A stretch of DNA of 64,000 nucleotides from Dechloromonas aromatica (nom. nud.). Its GTDB lineage: Bacteria; Pseudomonadota; Gammaproteobacteria; Burkholderiales; Rhodocyclaceae. The notes beneath the pieces were generated by a model. That model ran no database searches. It saw only the letters and a program-made list of their open reading frames with translations, and was not told the origin of the DNA. Positions within the stretch are counted from its first letter, which is position 1, and each line of letters begins with the position of its first letter. This document shows, piece after piece, positions 46,185-58,293 of this stretch. Location of the stretch: positions 1-64,000 of the forward strand of contig JAFIHA010000025.1 of NCBI GenBank assembly GCA_017848965.1. The letters are read 5' to 3'. The position numbers were made by a program, and so were the translations under genes.

Positions 46185-46623
46185 GATCGTCGACATTTAC
46201 ACCGACGGCGCCTGCCGCGGCAATCCCGGCCCTGGCGGCTGGGGCGCCATCCTGCGCGCCGGCGCCCACGAAAAGGAAATGTGGGGCGGCGAAGCGGCCA
46301 CCACCAACAACCGCATGGAACTGCTGGCGGTGATCCGCGCCCTCGACGCCATGAAGCGGCCGGTCAAGGCGCGCGTGCATAGCGACTCGCAATACGTGCT
46401 GAAGGGCATCAGCGAGTGGATCCACGGCTGGAAGCGCAACGGCTGGAAGACCGCCGACAAGAAGCCGGTGAAGAATGCCGATCTCTGGCAGCAGCTCGAC
46501 GAACAGGCGCGCCGCCACCAGCTCGAATGGATCTGGGTCAAGGGCCACGCCGGCCACCCCGAGAACGAACGCGCCGATGCGCTGGCCAACCGCGGCATCG
46601 ACGAACTGAAGGAAACGGCATGA
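46174..46623 (+). CDS. rnhA: Ribonuclease HI
   Basis: A 149-residue endonuclease that degrades RNA in RNA-DNA hybrids. Catalytic residues are visible in [19 protein letters not shown] (Asp), NNRMELLAV (Glu), VHSDSQYV (Asp) and ERADALAN (Asp). Full family length. Overlaps dnaQ by 4 bp. Confidence 0.96.
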   Translation: MATEIVDIYTDGACRGNPGPGGWGAILRAGAHEKEMWGGEAATTNNRMELLAVIRALDAMKRPVKARVHSDSQYVLKGISEWIHGWKRNGWKTADKKPVKNADLWQQLDEQARRHQLEWIWVKGHAGHPENERADALANRGIDELKETA

Positions 46624-47336
46624 GACAGATCGTCCTCGATACCGAAACCACCGGCCTCAACCCCCGCGACGGCCACCGCATCATCGAAGTCGCCTGCATC
46701 GAGCTGGTCAATCGCCGGCTCACCGGCCGCCACCTGCACAAGTACATGAATCCGGAGCGCGAGATCGACGCCGGCGCCCAGGCGGTGCACGGCATCACGC
46801 TCGAATTCCTCGCCGACAAGCCGAAATTCGCCGACATCGTCGACGAGTTCCTGGAGTTCATCAACGGCGCCCAGCTGGTCATCCACAACGCGCCCTTCGA
46901 CCTCGGTTTCCTCAACGCCGAACTCGACCGCCTCGGCCGCGTCCCGGTCGAGACCGTCTGCCGCGGCGTCATCGACACCCTGCGCGAAGCCAAGGAACTG
47001 CACCCGGGCAAGCGCAACAGCCTTGACGCATTGTGCGAACGCTACGAGATCGACAACTCCAGCCGCACCCTGCACGGCGCGCTGCTCGACACCGAGCTGC
47101 TGGCCGAGGTCTATCTGGCGATGACGCGCGGCCAGAACTCGCTGATGATCGAGCCCGACGAAGCGCCGCCGGCGCTGCTCGGCGCCGACGGCAAGGCGCG
47201 CCAGCGCAAGCCGCTGCTCGTCCGGCGGGCGAGTGACGCCGAGCTGGCCGAGCACCAGCGCGTGCTAGCCGCGATCGACAAGGAATCGAAAGGCGCCTGC
47301 CTGTGGCTGCCCAAGCCAGCGGCCGAAGCCACCTGA
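46620..47336 (+). CDS. dnaQ: DNA polymerase III epsilon subunit (proofreading exonuclease)
   Basis: A 238-residue 3'-5' exonuclease with the DEDDh motifs: [12 protein letters not shown] (Exo I), [16 protein letters not shown] (Exo II) and [14 protein letters not shown] (Exo III). The C-terminal 60 residues ([11 protein letters not shown] onwards) bind the alpha subunit. Adjacent rnhA and dnaQ are a conserved pair. The ATG overlaps the rnhA stop. Confidence 0.96.
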   Translation: MRQIVLDTETTGLNPRDGHRIIEVACIELVNRRLTGRHLHKYMNPEREIDAGAQAVHGITLEFLADKPKFADIVDEFLEFINGAQLVIHNAPFDLGFLNAELDRLGRVPVETVCRGVIDTLREAKELHPGKRNSLDALCERYEIDNSSRTLHGALLDTELLAEVYLAMTRGQNSLMIEPDEAPPALLGADGKARQRKPLLVRRASDAELAEHQRVLAAIDKESKGACLWLPKPAAEAT

Positions 47337-47344
47337 GCCCGGGC

Positions 47345-48232
47345 ATGCAACCGATCTCCGTCCTGCTCTGGCTGGCCGCCGAACTGGCCACTTACCACTT
47401 CCTGGCCGGCGCCCTGTTCGACCTGCCGGCGCGCTACGCGCTGCTCGCCGCGTTCGCCGTGCTGCTCGTCAGCCGCGCCCTGCTCAACCTCGGCACCTGG
47501 CGTCTGGCCGCCCGTCATGCCAGCCCCGGCTACCCGCGCAACCTCGGCCGGCGTCTGTGGCTGATGCTGCAGGACTACGCCGCCTACCTGTTCACCTTCC
47601 TCCTGGTCGTTCCGCTGGAAGCCCTGTGGATGCCGGCCGACCGCCTCGACCGTGGCGGCCGGGTGGTCCTGCTGGTGCATGGCTACGGCTGCAGCCGCGG
47701 CGTCTTCTGGTTGCTCCGCCGGCGCCTCGAAGCAGCCGGCTGCACCGTCGCCAGCGTCAGCCTGTTTCCGCCCTTCATCAGTCTCGGCCGCATGGTGCCG
47801 CAACTCGGCGAACGCATCGAAGCCGTCTGTCGGGAAAGCGGCGCCCGCCGCCTGACCCTGGTCGGCCACAGCATGGGCGGCCTGGTCTGCCGCTCCTACC
47901 TCGCCCGCCACGGCAACGACAAGGTGCAGGCGCTGATCACGCTGGCAACGCCGAACGCCGGCAGCGAACTGGCGCGCTACGGCATCGGCCAGAACGCCCG
48001 CGAAATGTGCCCGGATTCGCTGTGGCTGCGCGATATGCAAGGCGAGAAGACCGGCGTACCGACGATCGCCCTGTGCAACCCGGCCGACAACTACGTGATG
48101 CCGCAGGCCAACCAGCGGCTGCCCGGCGCCCACAACGCCGACCTGCCGCCGGTCGGCCATCTCGCCATGCTCTACCACCCGCGCATCGGCGACATCATCG
48201 TCGATGCCTGCACCCAGGGGGGACCCCGCTGA
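47345..48232 (+). CDS. Membrane-anchored alpha/beta hydrolase (lipase-like)
   Basis: A 295-residue protein with about three hydrophobic N-terminal helices (residues 4-26, 31-48 and 78-96) and a C-terminal alpha/beta hydrolase domain. Visible are the oxyanion region VHGYGCSRGVFW, nucleophile box GHSMGG (Ser176) and likely His in PPVGHLAML. It may be a triacylglycerol lipase or esterase; the substrate is not known. The ATG at 47345 is 8 bp after dnaQ. Its stop overlaps the next start (TGATG). Confidence 0.8.
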   Translation: MQPISVLLWLAAELATYHFLAGALFDLPARYALLAAFAVLLVSRALLNLGTWRLAARHASPGYPRNLGRRLWLMLQDYAAYLFTFLLVVPLEALWMPADRLDRGGRVVLLVHGYGCSRGVFWLLRRRLEAAGCTVASVSLFPPFISLGRMVPQLGERIEAVCRESGARRLTLVGHSMGGLVCRSYLARHGNDKVQALITLATPNAGSELARYGIGQNAREMCPDSLWLRDMQGEKTGVPTIALCNPADNYVMPQANQRLPGAHNADLPPVGHLAMLYHPRIGDIIVDACTQGGPR

Positions 48233-49533
48233 TGACCATCATTTCCGACGAAGACCGTCGTCAGGCGCAGGACCTGCTCGATTTCATCGACGCCAGCCCC
48301 AGCCCCTGGCACGCCGTCGCCAGCAGCGTCCAGCGCCTGCAGGCCGCCGGCTACCGGCGACTCGACGAAGGCGAACGGTGGACACTGGCGAGCGGCGGAC
48401 GCTACTACGTGACGCGCGGCGACTCGTCGCTGCTCGCCTTCCGCCTCGGCAAGCGGCCGCTGGCGACGAGCGGCCTGACGCTGATCGGCGCCCACACCGA
48501 TTCGCCGGGGCTGCGCGTCAAGCCGCGGCCGGCGGAAGATGCCGCCGGCCTGGTGCGGATCGGCGTCGAAGTCTATGGCGGGCCGCTGCTCGCCACCTTC
48601 GCCGACCGCGACCTCGGTCTCGCCGGCCGGGTCATGGTGCGCGCCGGGGACGCCATCGTCAGCCGCCTGCTGCACATCGACCGGCCGCTGCTGCGCCTGC
48701 CCAACCTGGCCATCCACATGAACCGTGAGGCCAACGAGAACGGCCTCAAGTTCAACAAGCAGACCGAACTGCCGCTCCTCCTCGGCAGCAGCGACGACGG
48801 TGCCGACGCCCAGTTCCGCCGGCCGCTGGCCGACGCCCTGGGCGTCGATCCGGGGCAAATGCTGACCTGGGACCTGGTCGCCTGCGACACGCAGAAGGGC
48901 AGTTTCTGGGGCGCCGACCGGGAATTCGTCGCCAACGGCCAGCTCGACAACCTGGCCTCCTGCCACGCCGCGCTGAGCGCGCTGCTGGCGCAGGAAGACG
49001 ACGCTGCGAGCAGCCTGGTCGCCCTCTTCGACCACGAGGAAATCGGCTCGGAAAGCGCCGTCGGCGCCGGCGGCTCCTTCGTCGGCGACGTCCTGCAGCG
49101 GCTCGCCGCCGCCTGCGGGCTGGACGGCGAGGACCAGCGGCGGATGCTCGCCGCCAGCTACTTCATCAGCGCCGACATGGCGCACGGCTGGCATCCGAAC
49201 TTTCCCGCCGCCTACGAACCCTGCCACCGCGTGCTGGTCAACGGCGGCCCGGTGATCAAGCGCAACGCCAACCAGCGCTACGCCACCGACGCCGCCAGCG
49301 CCGCCCGCTTCCTCGCCATCTGCGAACGCGCCGGCGTCCCCTGCCAGCAGTACGCCCACCGCAGCGACCTCGGCTGCGGCAGCACGATCGGCCCGATCGT
49401 CGCCGCCCGCCTCGGCATCCCCAGCGTCGACGTCGGCGCGCCGATGTGGGCGATGCACAGCGTCCGCGAAAGCGCCGGCGTCCTCGACCACGCCTGGATG
49501 ATCGCCGCGCTCGCCAATGCCTTCGAATCTTAG
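48232..49533 (+). CDS. apeB: M18-family aminopeptidase
   Basis: A 433-residue metallopeptidase. Metal-binding residues are in LIGAHTDSPGLRVKP (His, Asp), DHEEIGSES (Glu), SADMAHG (Asp) and a final His in MHSVRESAGV. It removes N-terminal residues, often acidic or neutral ones, from peptides in the cytoplasm. The ATG at 48232 is directly after GGGGGG-like sequence. A perfect 12-bp stem-loop follows at 49568-49595. Confidence 0.92.
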   Translation: MTIISDEDRRQAQDLLDFIDASPSPWHAVASSVQRLQAAGYRRLDEGERWTLASGGRYYVTRGDSSLLAFRLGKRPLATSGLTLIGAHTDSPGLRVKPRPAEDAAGLVRIGVEVYGGPLLATFADRDLGLAGRVMVRAGDAIVSRLLHIDRPLLRLPNLAIHMNREANENGLKFNKQTELPLLLGSSDDGADAQFRRPLADALGVDPGQMLTWDLVACDTQKGSFWGADREFVANGQLDNLASCHAALSALLAQEDDAASSLVALFDHEEIGSESAVGAGGSFVGDVLQRLAAACGLDGEDQRRMLAASYFISADMAHGWHPNFPAAYEPCHRVLVNGGPVIKRNANQRYATDAASAARFLAICERAGVPCQQYAHRSDLGCGSTIGPIVAARLGIPSVDVGAPMWAMHSVRESAGVLDHAWMIAALANAFES

Positions 49534-49567
49534 GACTGGCTCACAACTGGCATCGAGAACGCCCCCC

Positions 49568-49595
49568 TGGCCTGCGCGGTCTTCCGCGCAGGCCA
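49568..49595. repeat. Perfect 12-bp stem-loop between apeB and DUF2798 gene
   Basis: TGGCCTGCGCGG / CCGCGCAGGCCA with loop TCTT. There is no T-run on either side, so it is not a standard terminator, though it may pause or process convergent transcripts. Confidence 0.6.
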
Positions 49596-49609
49596 CGTGG
49601 AACGACCGG

Positions 49610-49876
49610 TCAGGCTGCGCTCACCACCAGCGAAGTGAGCTTACGAACAGTCGGAAGAACAAGCAACAGAACCGGGAAAGCAACGAGCCACGAAAGCCCC
49701 CAGGCGCTTACCCAGACCTGAAAGAAGCTGGCATCCAAGCCAATGACCTTCAATGTACTGATCATCGAGACGATACAGGTCATCAACAGGGACAGGAATA
49801 ACGGCATGACGATACCCGCGTATCGAGCGGGTAACTTTCGGGTACGAACACTGAAACGTGATTTGGAAGAGTTCAT
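49610..49876 (-). CDS. DUF2798 family small membrane protein
   Basis: An 88-residue protein with two membrane helices (about 21-43 and 57-77). The opening RKLPARYAGIVMPLFLSLLMTCIVS and the FFQVWVSAWGLSWLVAFP segment match the DUF2798 pattern. The function is unknown; relatives often sit next to transcription factors. The ATG at 49876 follows GGAGA. Confidence 0.75.
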   Translation of the reverse strand: MNSSKSRFSVRTRKLPARYAGIVMPLFLSLLMTCIVSMISTLKVIGLDASFFQVWVSAWGLSWLVAFPVLLLVLPTVRKLTSLVVSAA

Positions 49877-49983
49877 GAATAAATCTCCGTAAGCCAACCA
49901 AGCAAGGCGCCTCCGCCACGAGCTTCCGCCCGAAGAAGAACACAACCCCGGCTAAGGCCGGCGGATGCTGGCGCGTTGATTGA

Positions 49984-49997
49984 CGTAAACGCTTACG
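49984..49997. promoter_or_regulatory. Palindromic candidate operator
   Basis: CGTAA-ACGC-TTACG, similar to LacI-family operators (GTAAACG half sites), about 110 bp upstream of the DUF2798 gene. No LacI-type regulator is in the window. Confidence 0.3.
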
Positions 49998-50087
49998 GCT
50001 TTCTTCCAGTGAAGATTGCTGTGCAAATGATAGCCAAGAGACGAAGATCGTGCAACGACCGTAATGCGGCGCCAGACCGACCGGCGT

Positions 50088-53000
50088 CTAGCTACCCTGC
50101 CGCTCGGCTAGCCAACGCTCCCAGGCATCCGCCGGCAATGGGCGGCTGAACAGGTAACCCTGCATCACCTGGCAACCATGCTGGGCCAGGAAGCGCCACT
50201 GCACCTCGTTTTCGACGCCTTCGGCGACGACGTCCATGCCCAGGTCGCGGGCCAGCGACAGCGTCGCCATGGCGATCGCCACGTCTTCGGCGTCGTCGGG
50301 CAGGTCCTTGACGAAGCTGCGGTCGAGCTTGAGCCGGCGGATCGGCAGGCGCTTCAGGTAGGAGAGGCTGGAGTAGCCGGTGCCGAAGTCGTCGAGCGCC
50401 AGCATGATGCCGAGATCGCGCAATTGCTGCATGCGCGCCAGCACTTCCGGGGTCGGCTGCATCAGCGCGCTTTCGGTCAGTTCGAGTTCGAGATGGTGGG
50501 GATCGACGCCGGTGTCGCGCAGGATGCGGCGCACGCTGTCGAAGAAGCCACCATGACGGAACTGCAGCGCCGAGATGTTGACCGCCACCACCAGTTCGCG
50601 GCCGGCGGCCTGCCAAGCGGCGAGTTGCCGGCAGGCGGTCTCCAGCACCCATTCGCCGAGCGCGACGATGAGGCCGCTTTCCTCGGCCACACCGATGAAC
50701 TGGACCGGCTGCAGCATGCCCAGTTCCGGGTGCTGCCAGCGCACCAGCGCCTCGCAGCCGAGAACGCGGGCATCGTCGGCGGCGACCTGCGGCTGGTAGT
50801 GGAGAACCAGTTCGTTGCGCTCGATGGCGCGGCGCAGCGCGTTTTCCAACATCAGGCGTTCGAGCGCGTGGACGTCCATCTCCGGCTTGAAGTAGTGATA
50901 GGTGTTGCGCCCCTGGTCCTTGGCGCAGTACATCGCGACGTCGGCGTGCTTGAGCAGGGTGCTGGCGTCCTCGCCGTCCTCCGGGAAAACGGCGATGCCG
51001 ACGCTGGTCGATACGGTCAGTTCGTGGCCTTCGATCAGCATCGGCGCCTGCAGCGCGGCAATCAGCTTGCGGGCGACGACGGCGGCGTCCTCCGGGCGTT
51101 CGAGCCGGGGCAGCAGGACGACGAATTCGTCGCCGCCGAGACGGCCGAGGAAATCACCGTCGCGCAGGCAGGCGGCGAAGCGGCGGGCGGCGCCGGAGAG
51201 GAGCTGATCGCCGACCGGGTGACCGAGCGAATCGTTGACCGCCTTGAAATGGTCTAGGTCGAGGAAGAGCACCGCCAGGCAATCGCCCTGCAGCGCCGCG
51301 CTGCGCAGTTCGAGATGCGCCCGTTCATTCCATTGGGTGCGGTTGGGCAAGCCGGTCAGGACATCGTAGTGGGCGAGGAAGGCGATGTGCTCCTCGGCCA
51401 CCCGCGCCGCGGTGACGTCCTGGGCGGTGCCGCGGATACGCAGGCCGGCGCCCTTGACCCAGTCGCTCTCGATGCGGAAATGCAGCGTGCTGGCGAGCGT
51501 CCCGCCGCCGTCCAGGCGGCAGTCGAAATCCGCCTGCCCCGGCGCCATCGCCACCTGATCGAGGGCCCGCGCCAACAAGGGGCGATCATCCGGATGCATC
51601 CGTTCGAGCAGGCCTTCGCGGCGGATCGTTTCTTCCGGCGCCAGGCGCAACATCTTGCGCAACTCGTCGGAACAATGGCATTCGCCGCTGCTGGGCAGGA
51701 TTTCCCAACTGCCGAGACGGGCGATGCGCTGCGCCTGCGCCAGTTCTTCCTGCTGCTGCGCCACCTGCCGGCCGGCCTCGGCCAGTTGCCGGGTGCGCTC
51801 CTCGACCAGCCGCTCGACGCGCCGGGTGCGGCCACTGGTCAGCAACAGGAAGGCGCCGAGCACCGCCGTACACAACAGGCCGACGGCGAGCGTTGCCCAG
51901 ACGCTCCAGTTGCGCAGGCCGGCCATGTATTCGTCGCTGGCGGCAATCGTCAGTTGCCAATGGCGCCCGGCAAACTCGAAATGGTCGCGCCAGTGCAGTT
52001 GCCGCCCCGGCCAGGCGCCGGCGGCGCAATCGGCTGGCCCGTAGAGACGTTGGCCGGCGCCCTGGTCGAGATCGCTCAGGCAGAGCTGCAGTTGCCCGGT
52101 CTTGCCGCGCAAGGCCGCGTTCAACGCGTCGTCCATGCGGAAAACGGCGGAAACCATGCCGATCTGGCGCCCCGGCTGCGCGCCGAACACCGCCTGATAA
52201 ACCACCACACCGCGCTGCTCGCCGCGTTCCTGGACCAGGCGGATCGATCCGGAAGCCACCGGTTTGCCGGTCTCCCGGCTTTGCCGGGCGGCAGCGCGGG
52301 TTTGTTCGAGAACCAGCGGGTCGAGACCGAGGACGCTGCGGTTGCTGGCCTCGGGTTCGACATGGAGGATGGGCAGGTATTCGTCGCGACGTTCGGCGAC
52401 GAAGGTATTGCCCGACGAATCGCGACCGAGGATGGCGAAATCGGGGTGACCGGCGGCGCGCACCGCGGCCTCGAAAGCCTCGCGATCGCCATCGAGGACC
52501 AATGGGCTCCAGCCGAAGTTCTGCGTCCCCGGATAGCGTTCGAGCAACGGCGTGACGAAATCGCGCCAGACCCTGGCGTCGAGCGCCGGATGCACGCTGG
52601 CCAGACGTTCGAGCGCTTGTATCTGGTCGAGCTGGGCGTCCAGACGTTTGCCGACCAGGCTCGCCAGGTGTTCGGCATCGCGGTTCAGTTGCGCCTGCTG
52701 GCGCTTCTCTTCCCAGTGCCGGATCTGGATGAAGCTGGCGGCGAGCACGGCCAGCGCGATCAGCATCGGCACGCTGACGGCGGTCCGCCGCGAGCGCCAG
52801 GCATCGGCCGGATGACCGAGGAAGACGAGCAGCAGCGGCACCATGATGAGGATGCCGAGCAGGTCGCCGGCCCACCAGTTGGCCCAGGTGAAGGGCAGAT
52901 CGGCGAACGCGGTCGCCTGCATCAGGTGGAGCGTCGCCGTACCCAGCGTCGGACTGATCAGCGACGACAGCGGGGCGACGACGAAGACGAAACGGACGAT

Positions 53001-53345
53001 GCTGTCCGGGCTGTCGAGCGGGTTGTCGCGCCCGAGCAGACGGCCGGCGAGCAGGTAACCGAAGGCGGCTTGCGCGGTGGCACCGAGCGCCGGCACGACA
53101 AGCATCGGCCAGACCGCCGTCGACAAGCCGCTTTGCATCGCCGCCAGCGACTGGACGACGAAAGCGCCGACGAAGACACCGGGCAGACAGCGCGGCCCGC
53201 GCACCAGCAGCGCCGCCAGCGCGACCCCGGCTGGCGGGAAAAGAGGGGCTGCATAACCCGGCGGCACGGCAATCTGCAAGGCCAGCCAGCCGGTCAACGC
53301 ATAAAACAGGGCGAGCAGGAAGTTGTCGCGCAACGCAAAAGGCAT
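50088..53345 (-). CDS. MASE1-CHASE-PAS-GGDEF-EAL cyclic di-GMP protein
   Basis: A 1085-residue membrane signalling protein. An eight-helix MASE1 sensor domain (about 5-205) is followed by a CHASE-like extracytoplasmic domain (about 225-450), another helix (about 475), a coiled coil and a PAS domain (about 540-650). A GGDEF domain has an intact GGDEF motif (about 736) and an EAL domain has an intact EALVRW motif (about 864). Both synthase and phosphodiesterase motifs look complete, so net activity cannot be predicted. A -10-like TATAAT lies 33 bp upstream. Not in an operon. Confidence 0.92.
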   Translation of the reverse strand: MPFALRDNFLLALFYALTGWLALQIAVPPGYAAPLFPPAGVALAALLVRGPRCLPGVFVGAFVVQSLAAMQSGLSTAVWPMLVVPALGATAQAAFGYLLAGRLLGRDNPLDSPDSIVRFVFVVAPLSSLISPTLGTATLHLMQATAFADLPFTWANWWAGDLLGILIMVPLLLVFLGHPADAWRSRRTAVSVPMLIALAVLAASFIQIRHWEEKRQQAQLNRDAEHLASLVGKRLDAQLDQIQALERLASVHPALDARVWRDFVTPLLERYPGTQNFGWSPLVLDGDREAFEAAVRAAGHPDFAILGRDSSGNTFVAERRDEYLPILHVEPEASNRSVLGLDPLVLEQTRAAARQSRETGKPVASGSIRLVQERGEQRGVVVYQAVFGAQPGRQIGMVSAVFRMDDALNAALRGKTGQLQLCLSDLDQGAGQRLYGPADCAAGAWPGRQLHWRDHFEFAGRHWQLTIAASDEYMAGLRNWSVWATLAVGLLCTAVLGAFLLLTSGRTRRVERLVEERTRQLAEAGRQVAQQQEELAQAQRIARLGSWEILPSSGECHCSDELRKMLRLAPEETIRREGLLERMHPDDRPLLARALDQVAMAPGQADFDCRLDGGGTLASTLHFRIESDWVKGAGLRIRGTAQDVTAARVAEEHIAFLAHYDVLTGLPNRTQWNERAHLELRSAALQGDCLAVLFLDLDHFKAVNDSLGHPVGDQLLSGAARRFAACLRDGDFLGRLGGDEFVVLLPRLERPEDAAVVARKLIAALQAPMLIEGHELTVSTSVGIAVFPEDGEDASTLLKHADVAMYCAKDQGRNTYHYFKPEMDVHALERLMLENALRRAIERNELVLHYQPQVAADDARVLGCEALVRWQHPELGMLQPVQFIGVAEESGLIVALGEWVLETACRQLAAWQAAGRELVVAVNISALQFRHGGFFDSVRRILRDTGVDPHHLELELTESALMQPTPEVLARMQQLRDLGIMLALDDFGTGYSSLSYLKRLPIRRLKLDRSFVKDLPDDAEDVAIAMATLSLARDLGMDVVAEGVENEVQWRFLAQHGCQVMQGYLFSRPLPADAWERWLAERQGS

Positions 53346-53377
53346 TTTTATATTTTATTTCTCTGATAATTTTCCCA

Positions 53378-53383
53378 TTATAA
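53378..53383 (-). promoter_or_regulatory. Candidate -10 of the GGDEF-EAL gene
   Basis: TATAAT on the minus strand in an AT-rich leader, about 33 bp from the ATG. A convincing -35 is not seen. Confidence 0.35.
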
Positions 53384-53417
53384 GTAGGCTTCACCGCAAA
53401 AGGCAGTCCGCCGGGAC

Positions 53418-53452
53418 GCCACAGACTGCGACAATCCGCCGCAGCCTGTGGC
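53418..53452 (+). promoter_or_regulatory. Hairpin with a candidate RegA box upstream of regB
   Basis: GCCACAG-A-CTGCG-loop-CGCAG-C-CTGTGGC forms a 7+5 bp stem with one mismatch and a 9-base loop, ending 38 bp before regB. Its centre (53428-53442) reads GCGACAATCCGCCGC, one mismatch from the RegR/RegA box GNGRCRTTNNGNCGC as recalled from Bradyrhizobium. This suggests autoregulation. Confidence 0.5.
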
Positions 53453-53489
53453 TACGCACCGCACCGGGCAAATCGCCGATAATCCGCGC

Positions 53490-54749
53490 ATGCCACTGAT
53501 CGCCCCCTCCGCCGACAGCAGGGAATACCTGCTCAACCTGCGCCGACTGTTCGCCCTGCGCTGGGCGATGCTGGCGGCGATGGCGCTGCTGGTGGTGGTT
53601 GCCCCGCCACTGATCGGCATTGAGCTGCCGCGCCTGGTGATGTTCGCGATCCTCCTCGTCGTCGCCCTGCTCAACGGCTTCGGCCAGTGTCAGGCGGCGC
53701 GCAGCCGGGACGCCAGCGCCAACGAACTGTGCAGCCAGTTGCTGATCGACATCGTCGCCCTGAGCGCGCTGATGTTCTTCAGCGGCGGCGCCACCAACCC
53801 GCTGGTCTCGCTGCTGCTGCCGCCGGTCGCCATCGCCGCCCTCGGCCTGCCGCAGCGCCTGGTATTGCTGGTCGGCAGCACGGCGGTCGTCGCCTACTCG
53901 CTGCTCATGCTCTACTACCTGCCGCTGCCGATCGCCGACGCGGCGCGGGCGACGCAACTGCACCTGATCGGCATGTGGCTGACCTTCACCGTCTCGGCGC
54001 TGCTGATCGCCTGGATCATCCTGCGCATGACCCGGCTGATCCGCCAGCGCGACGCCGAACTGGCCACCGCGCGCGAGCAGGCGCTGCGCGACGAACGGGT
54101 GACGGCGATGGGCACACTGGCCGCCGGCGCCGCCCACGAACTGGGCACTCCGCTGGCGACGATGGCGCTGATCGTCGGCGAACTGGCCGGCGACGAACGT
54201 CTGCCTGACGACGCCCGCGACGACCTCGGCCTGCTGCGCCAGCAGGTCGCCGCCTGCAAGACGATCATCACCGGCCTGTCGCGGCGGGCCGGCGCCGAAC
54301 GCCTGGAAGACACGCATGCCCAGGCGGTCGACCAGTGGCTAGACGAGTTGCGCTGCCAGTGGCAAGCCCTGCGCCCGGCCGCCAGCAGCCGCCTGCAGGT
54401 GCTCAGCCAGGACGCGGCGCCGCGCCTGGCGATCGACCCGCGCCTCGAACAGGCGCTGCTCAACCTGCTGAACAACGCCGCCAACGCCAGCCCGCTACCG
54501 GTGGACATCCGCCTGTCCTGGAACCGGCAGCGCGTCGAGATCGAGATTCGCGACCACGGCCCGGGTTTCCCCGACGAGGTGCTGCGCCTCTGCGGCCGCG
54601 AGAAGCTTCCCGGTCACGCCGGCGGTTTCGGCGTCGGCCTGCTGCTCACCTGTTCGGCGATCGGCCAGCTCGGCGGCGAACTGCAACTGAGCAACCCCGA
54701 CGACGGCGGCGCCCGCGCCCGCATCCTGCTACCCATCGAGAAGAAATGA
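53490..54749 (+). CDS. regB: Redox-responsive sensor histidine kinase RegB/PrrB
   Basis: A 419-residue membrane kinase with six helices (about 20-185). FSGGATNPLVSLL (about 97-109) is the quinone-sensing GGxxNP motif. The phosphoacceptor box is AAHELGTPLATM (His216), and Cys256 lies exactly 40 residues later, the same distance as the redox-active Cys265 from His225 in Rhodobacter RegB. ATPase motifs NNAANAS, DHGPGFP and GGFGVGLLL follow. It phosphorylates RegA in response to redox state. Overlaps regA by 4 bp. Confidence 0.92.
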   Translation: MPLIAPSADSREYLLNLRRLFALRWAMLAAMALLVVVAPPLIGIELPRLVMFAILLVVALLNGFGQCQAARSRDASANELCSQLLIDIVALSALMFFSGGATNPLVSLLLPPVAIAALGLPQRLVLLVGSTAVVAYSLLMLYYLPLPIADAARATQLHLIGMWLTFTVSALLIAWIILRMTRLIRQRDAELATAREQALRDERVTAMGTLAAGAAHELGTPLATMALIVGELAGDERLPDDARDDLGLLRQQVAACKTIITGLSRRAGAERLEDTHAQAVDQWLDELRCQWQALRPAASSRLQVLSQDAAPRLAIDPRLEQALLNLLNNAANASPLPVDIRLSWNRQRVEIEIRDHGPGFPDEVLRLCGREKLPGHAGGFGVGLLLTCSAIGQLGGELQLSNPDDGGARARILLPIEKK

Positions 54750-55276
54750 CCGCACCGATCCTGATCATCGACGACGACCCGACCTTCAACGCGATCCTGA
54801 TCCGCACCCTGGGCCGCCGCCAGCAGACCGCGGTCGGCGCCCACAGCAGCGAGGAAGCGCTGCAACTGGCGCAGACGCACCAGCCCTCGCGCATCGTCCT
54901 CGACCTCAACCTGGCCGGCGTTTCCGGGCTGTCGCTGATCCCGCAATTGCTCGACATCAATCCGCAGGCGCGCATCGTCGTCCTCACCGGTTACGGCAGC
55001 ATCGCCACTGCGGTCGAAGCGATCAAGCGCGGCGCCACCCAGTACCTCGCCAAGCCGGTCGAAATCGAGGCCATCCTCAGCGCCTTCGACGACGCCGACC
55101 CCGCCGACGGCGACAGCACGCCGGACGAGCCGCTGTCGGTCGACCGGCTGGAATGGGAACACATCCAGCGCGTGCTCAAGGAAAACGACGGCAATGTCTC
55201 GGCCACCGCCCGCGCCCTGAAGATGCATCGCCGCACCCTGCAACGCAAGCTCGCCAAGCACCCGGTCCGCGCCTGA
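54746..55276 (+). CDS. regA: Response regulator RegA/PrrA
   Basis: A 176-residue regulator: receiver (IIDDDPTF, Asp53 in VLDLNLAGVSG, Lys in LAKPVE) and a C-terminal Fis-type helix-turn-helix (GNVSATARALKMHRRTLQRKLAK). In other proteobacteria it controls terminal oxidases, photosynthesis, nitrogen fixation and carbon fixation genes according to redox state. Its ATG overlaps regB (ATGA). Confidence 0.94.
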   Translation: MTAPILIIDDDPTFNAILIRTLGRRQQTAVGAHSSEEALQLAQTHQPSRIVLDLNLAGVSGLSLIPQLLDINPQARIVVLTGYGSIATAVEAIKRGATQYLAKPVEIEAILSAFDDADPADGDSTPDEPLSVDRLEWEHIQRVLKENDGNVSATARALKMHRRTLQRKLAKHPVRA

Positions 55277-55336
55277 AACCGGAGGGACCCGGACGGTCGC
55301 TCCGGAAAAACCGAAGTTTCTTTTCCCCGCCCTGCC

Positions 55337-55373
55337 TTGGTGAATCCGCAAAGCGGCCCTTATACTGGCCGCT
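55337..55373 (+). promoter_or_regulatory. Candidate mrp promoter flanked by an inverted repeat
   Basis: TTGGTG (55337-55342) and TATACT (55361-55366) with an 18-bp spacer, about 73 bp upstream of mrpA. The -10 is embraced by the perfect inverted repeat AGCGGCC (55352-55358) / GGCCGCT (55367-55373), a likely operator. Confidence 0.45.
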
Positions 55374-55445
55374 CCACAGCTTGATCGTGGTCTCCCGCAC
55401 TGCCACCGCAGCATTTGTTCACCGTGACATCCGGAAAGAGAGCCC

Positions 55446-58292
<2,847 letters not shown>

Positions 58293-58293
58293 C

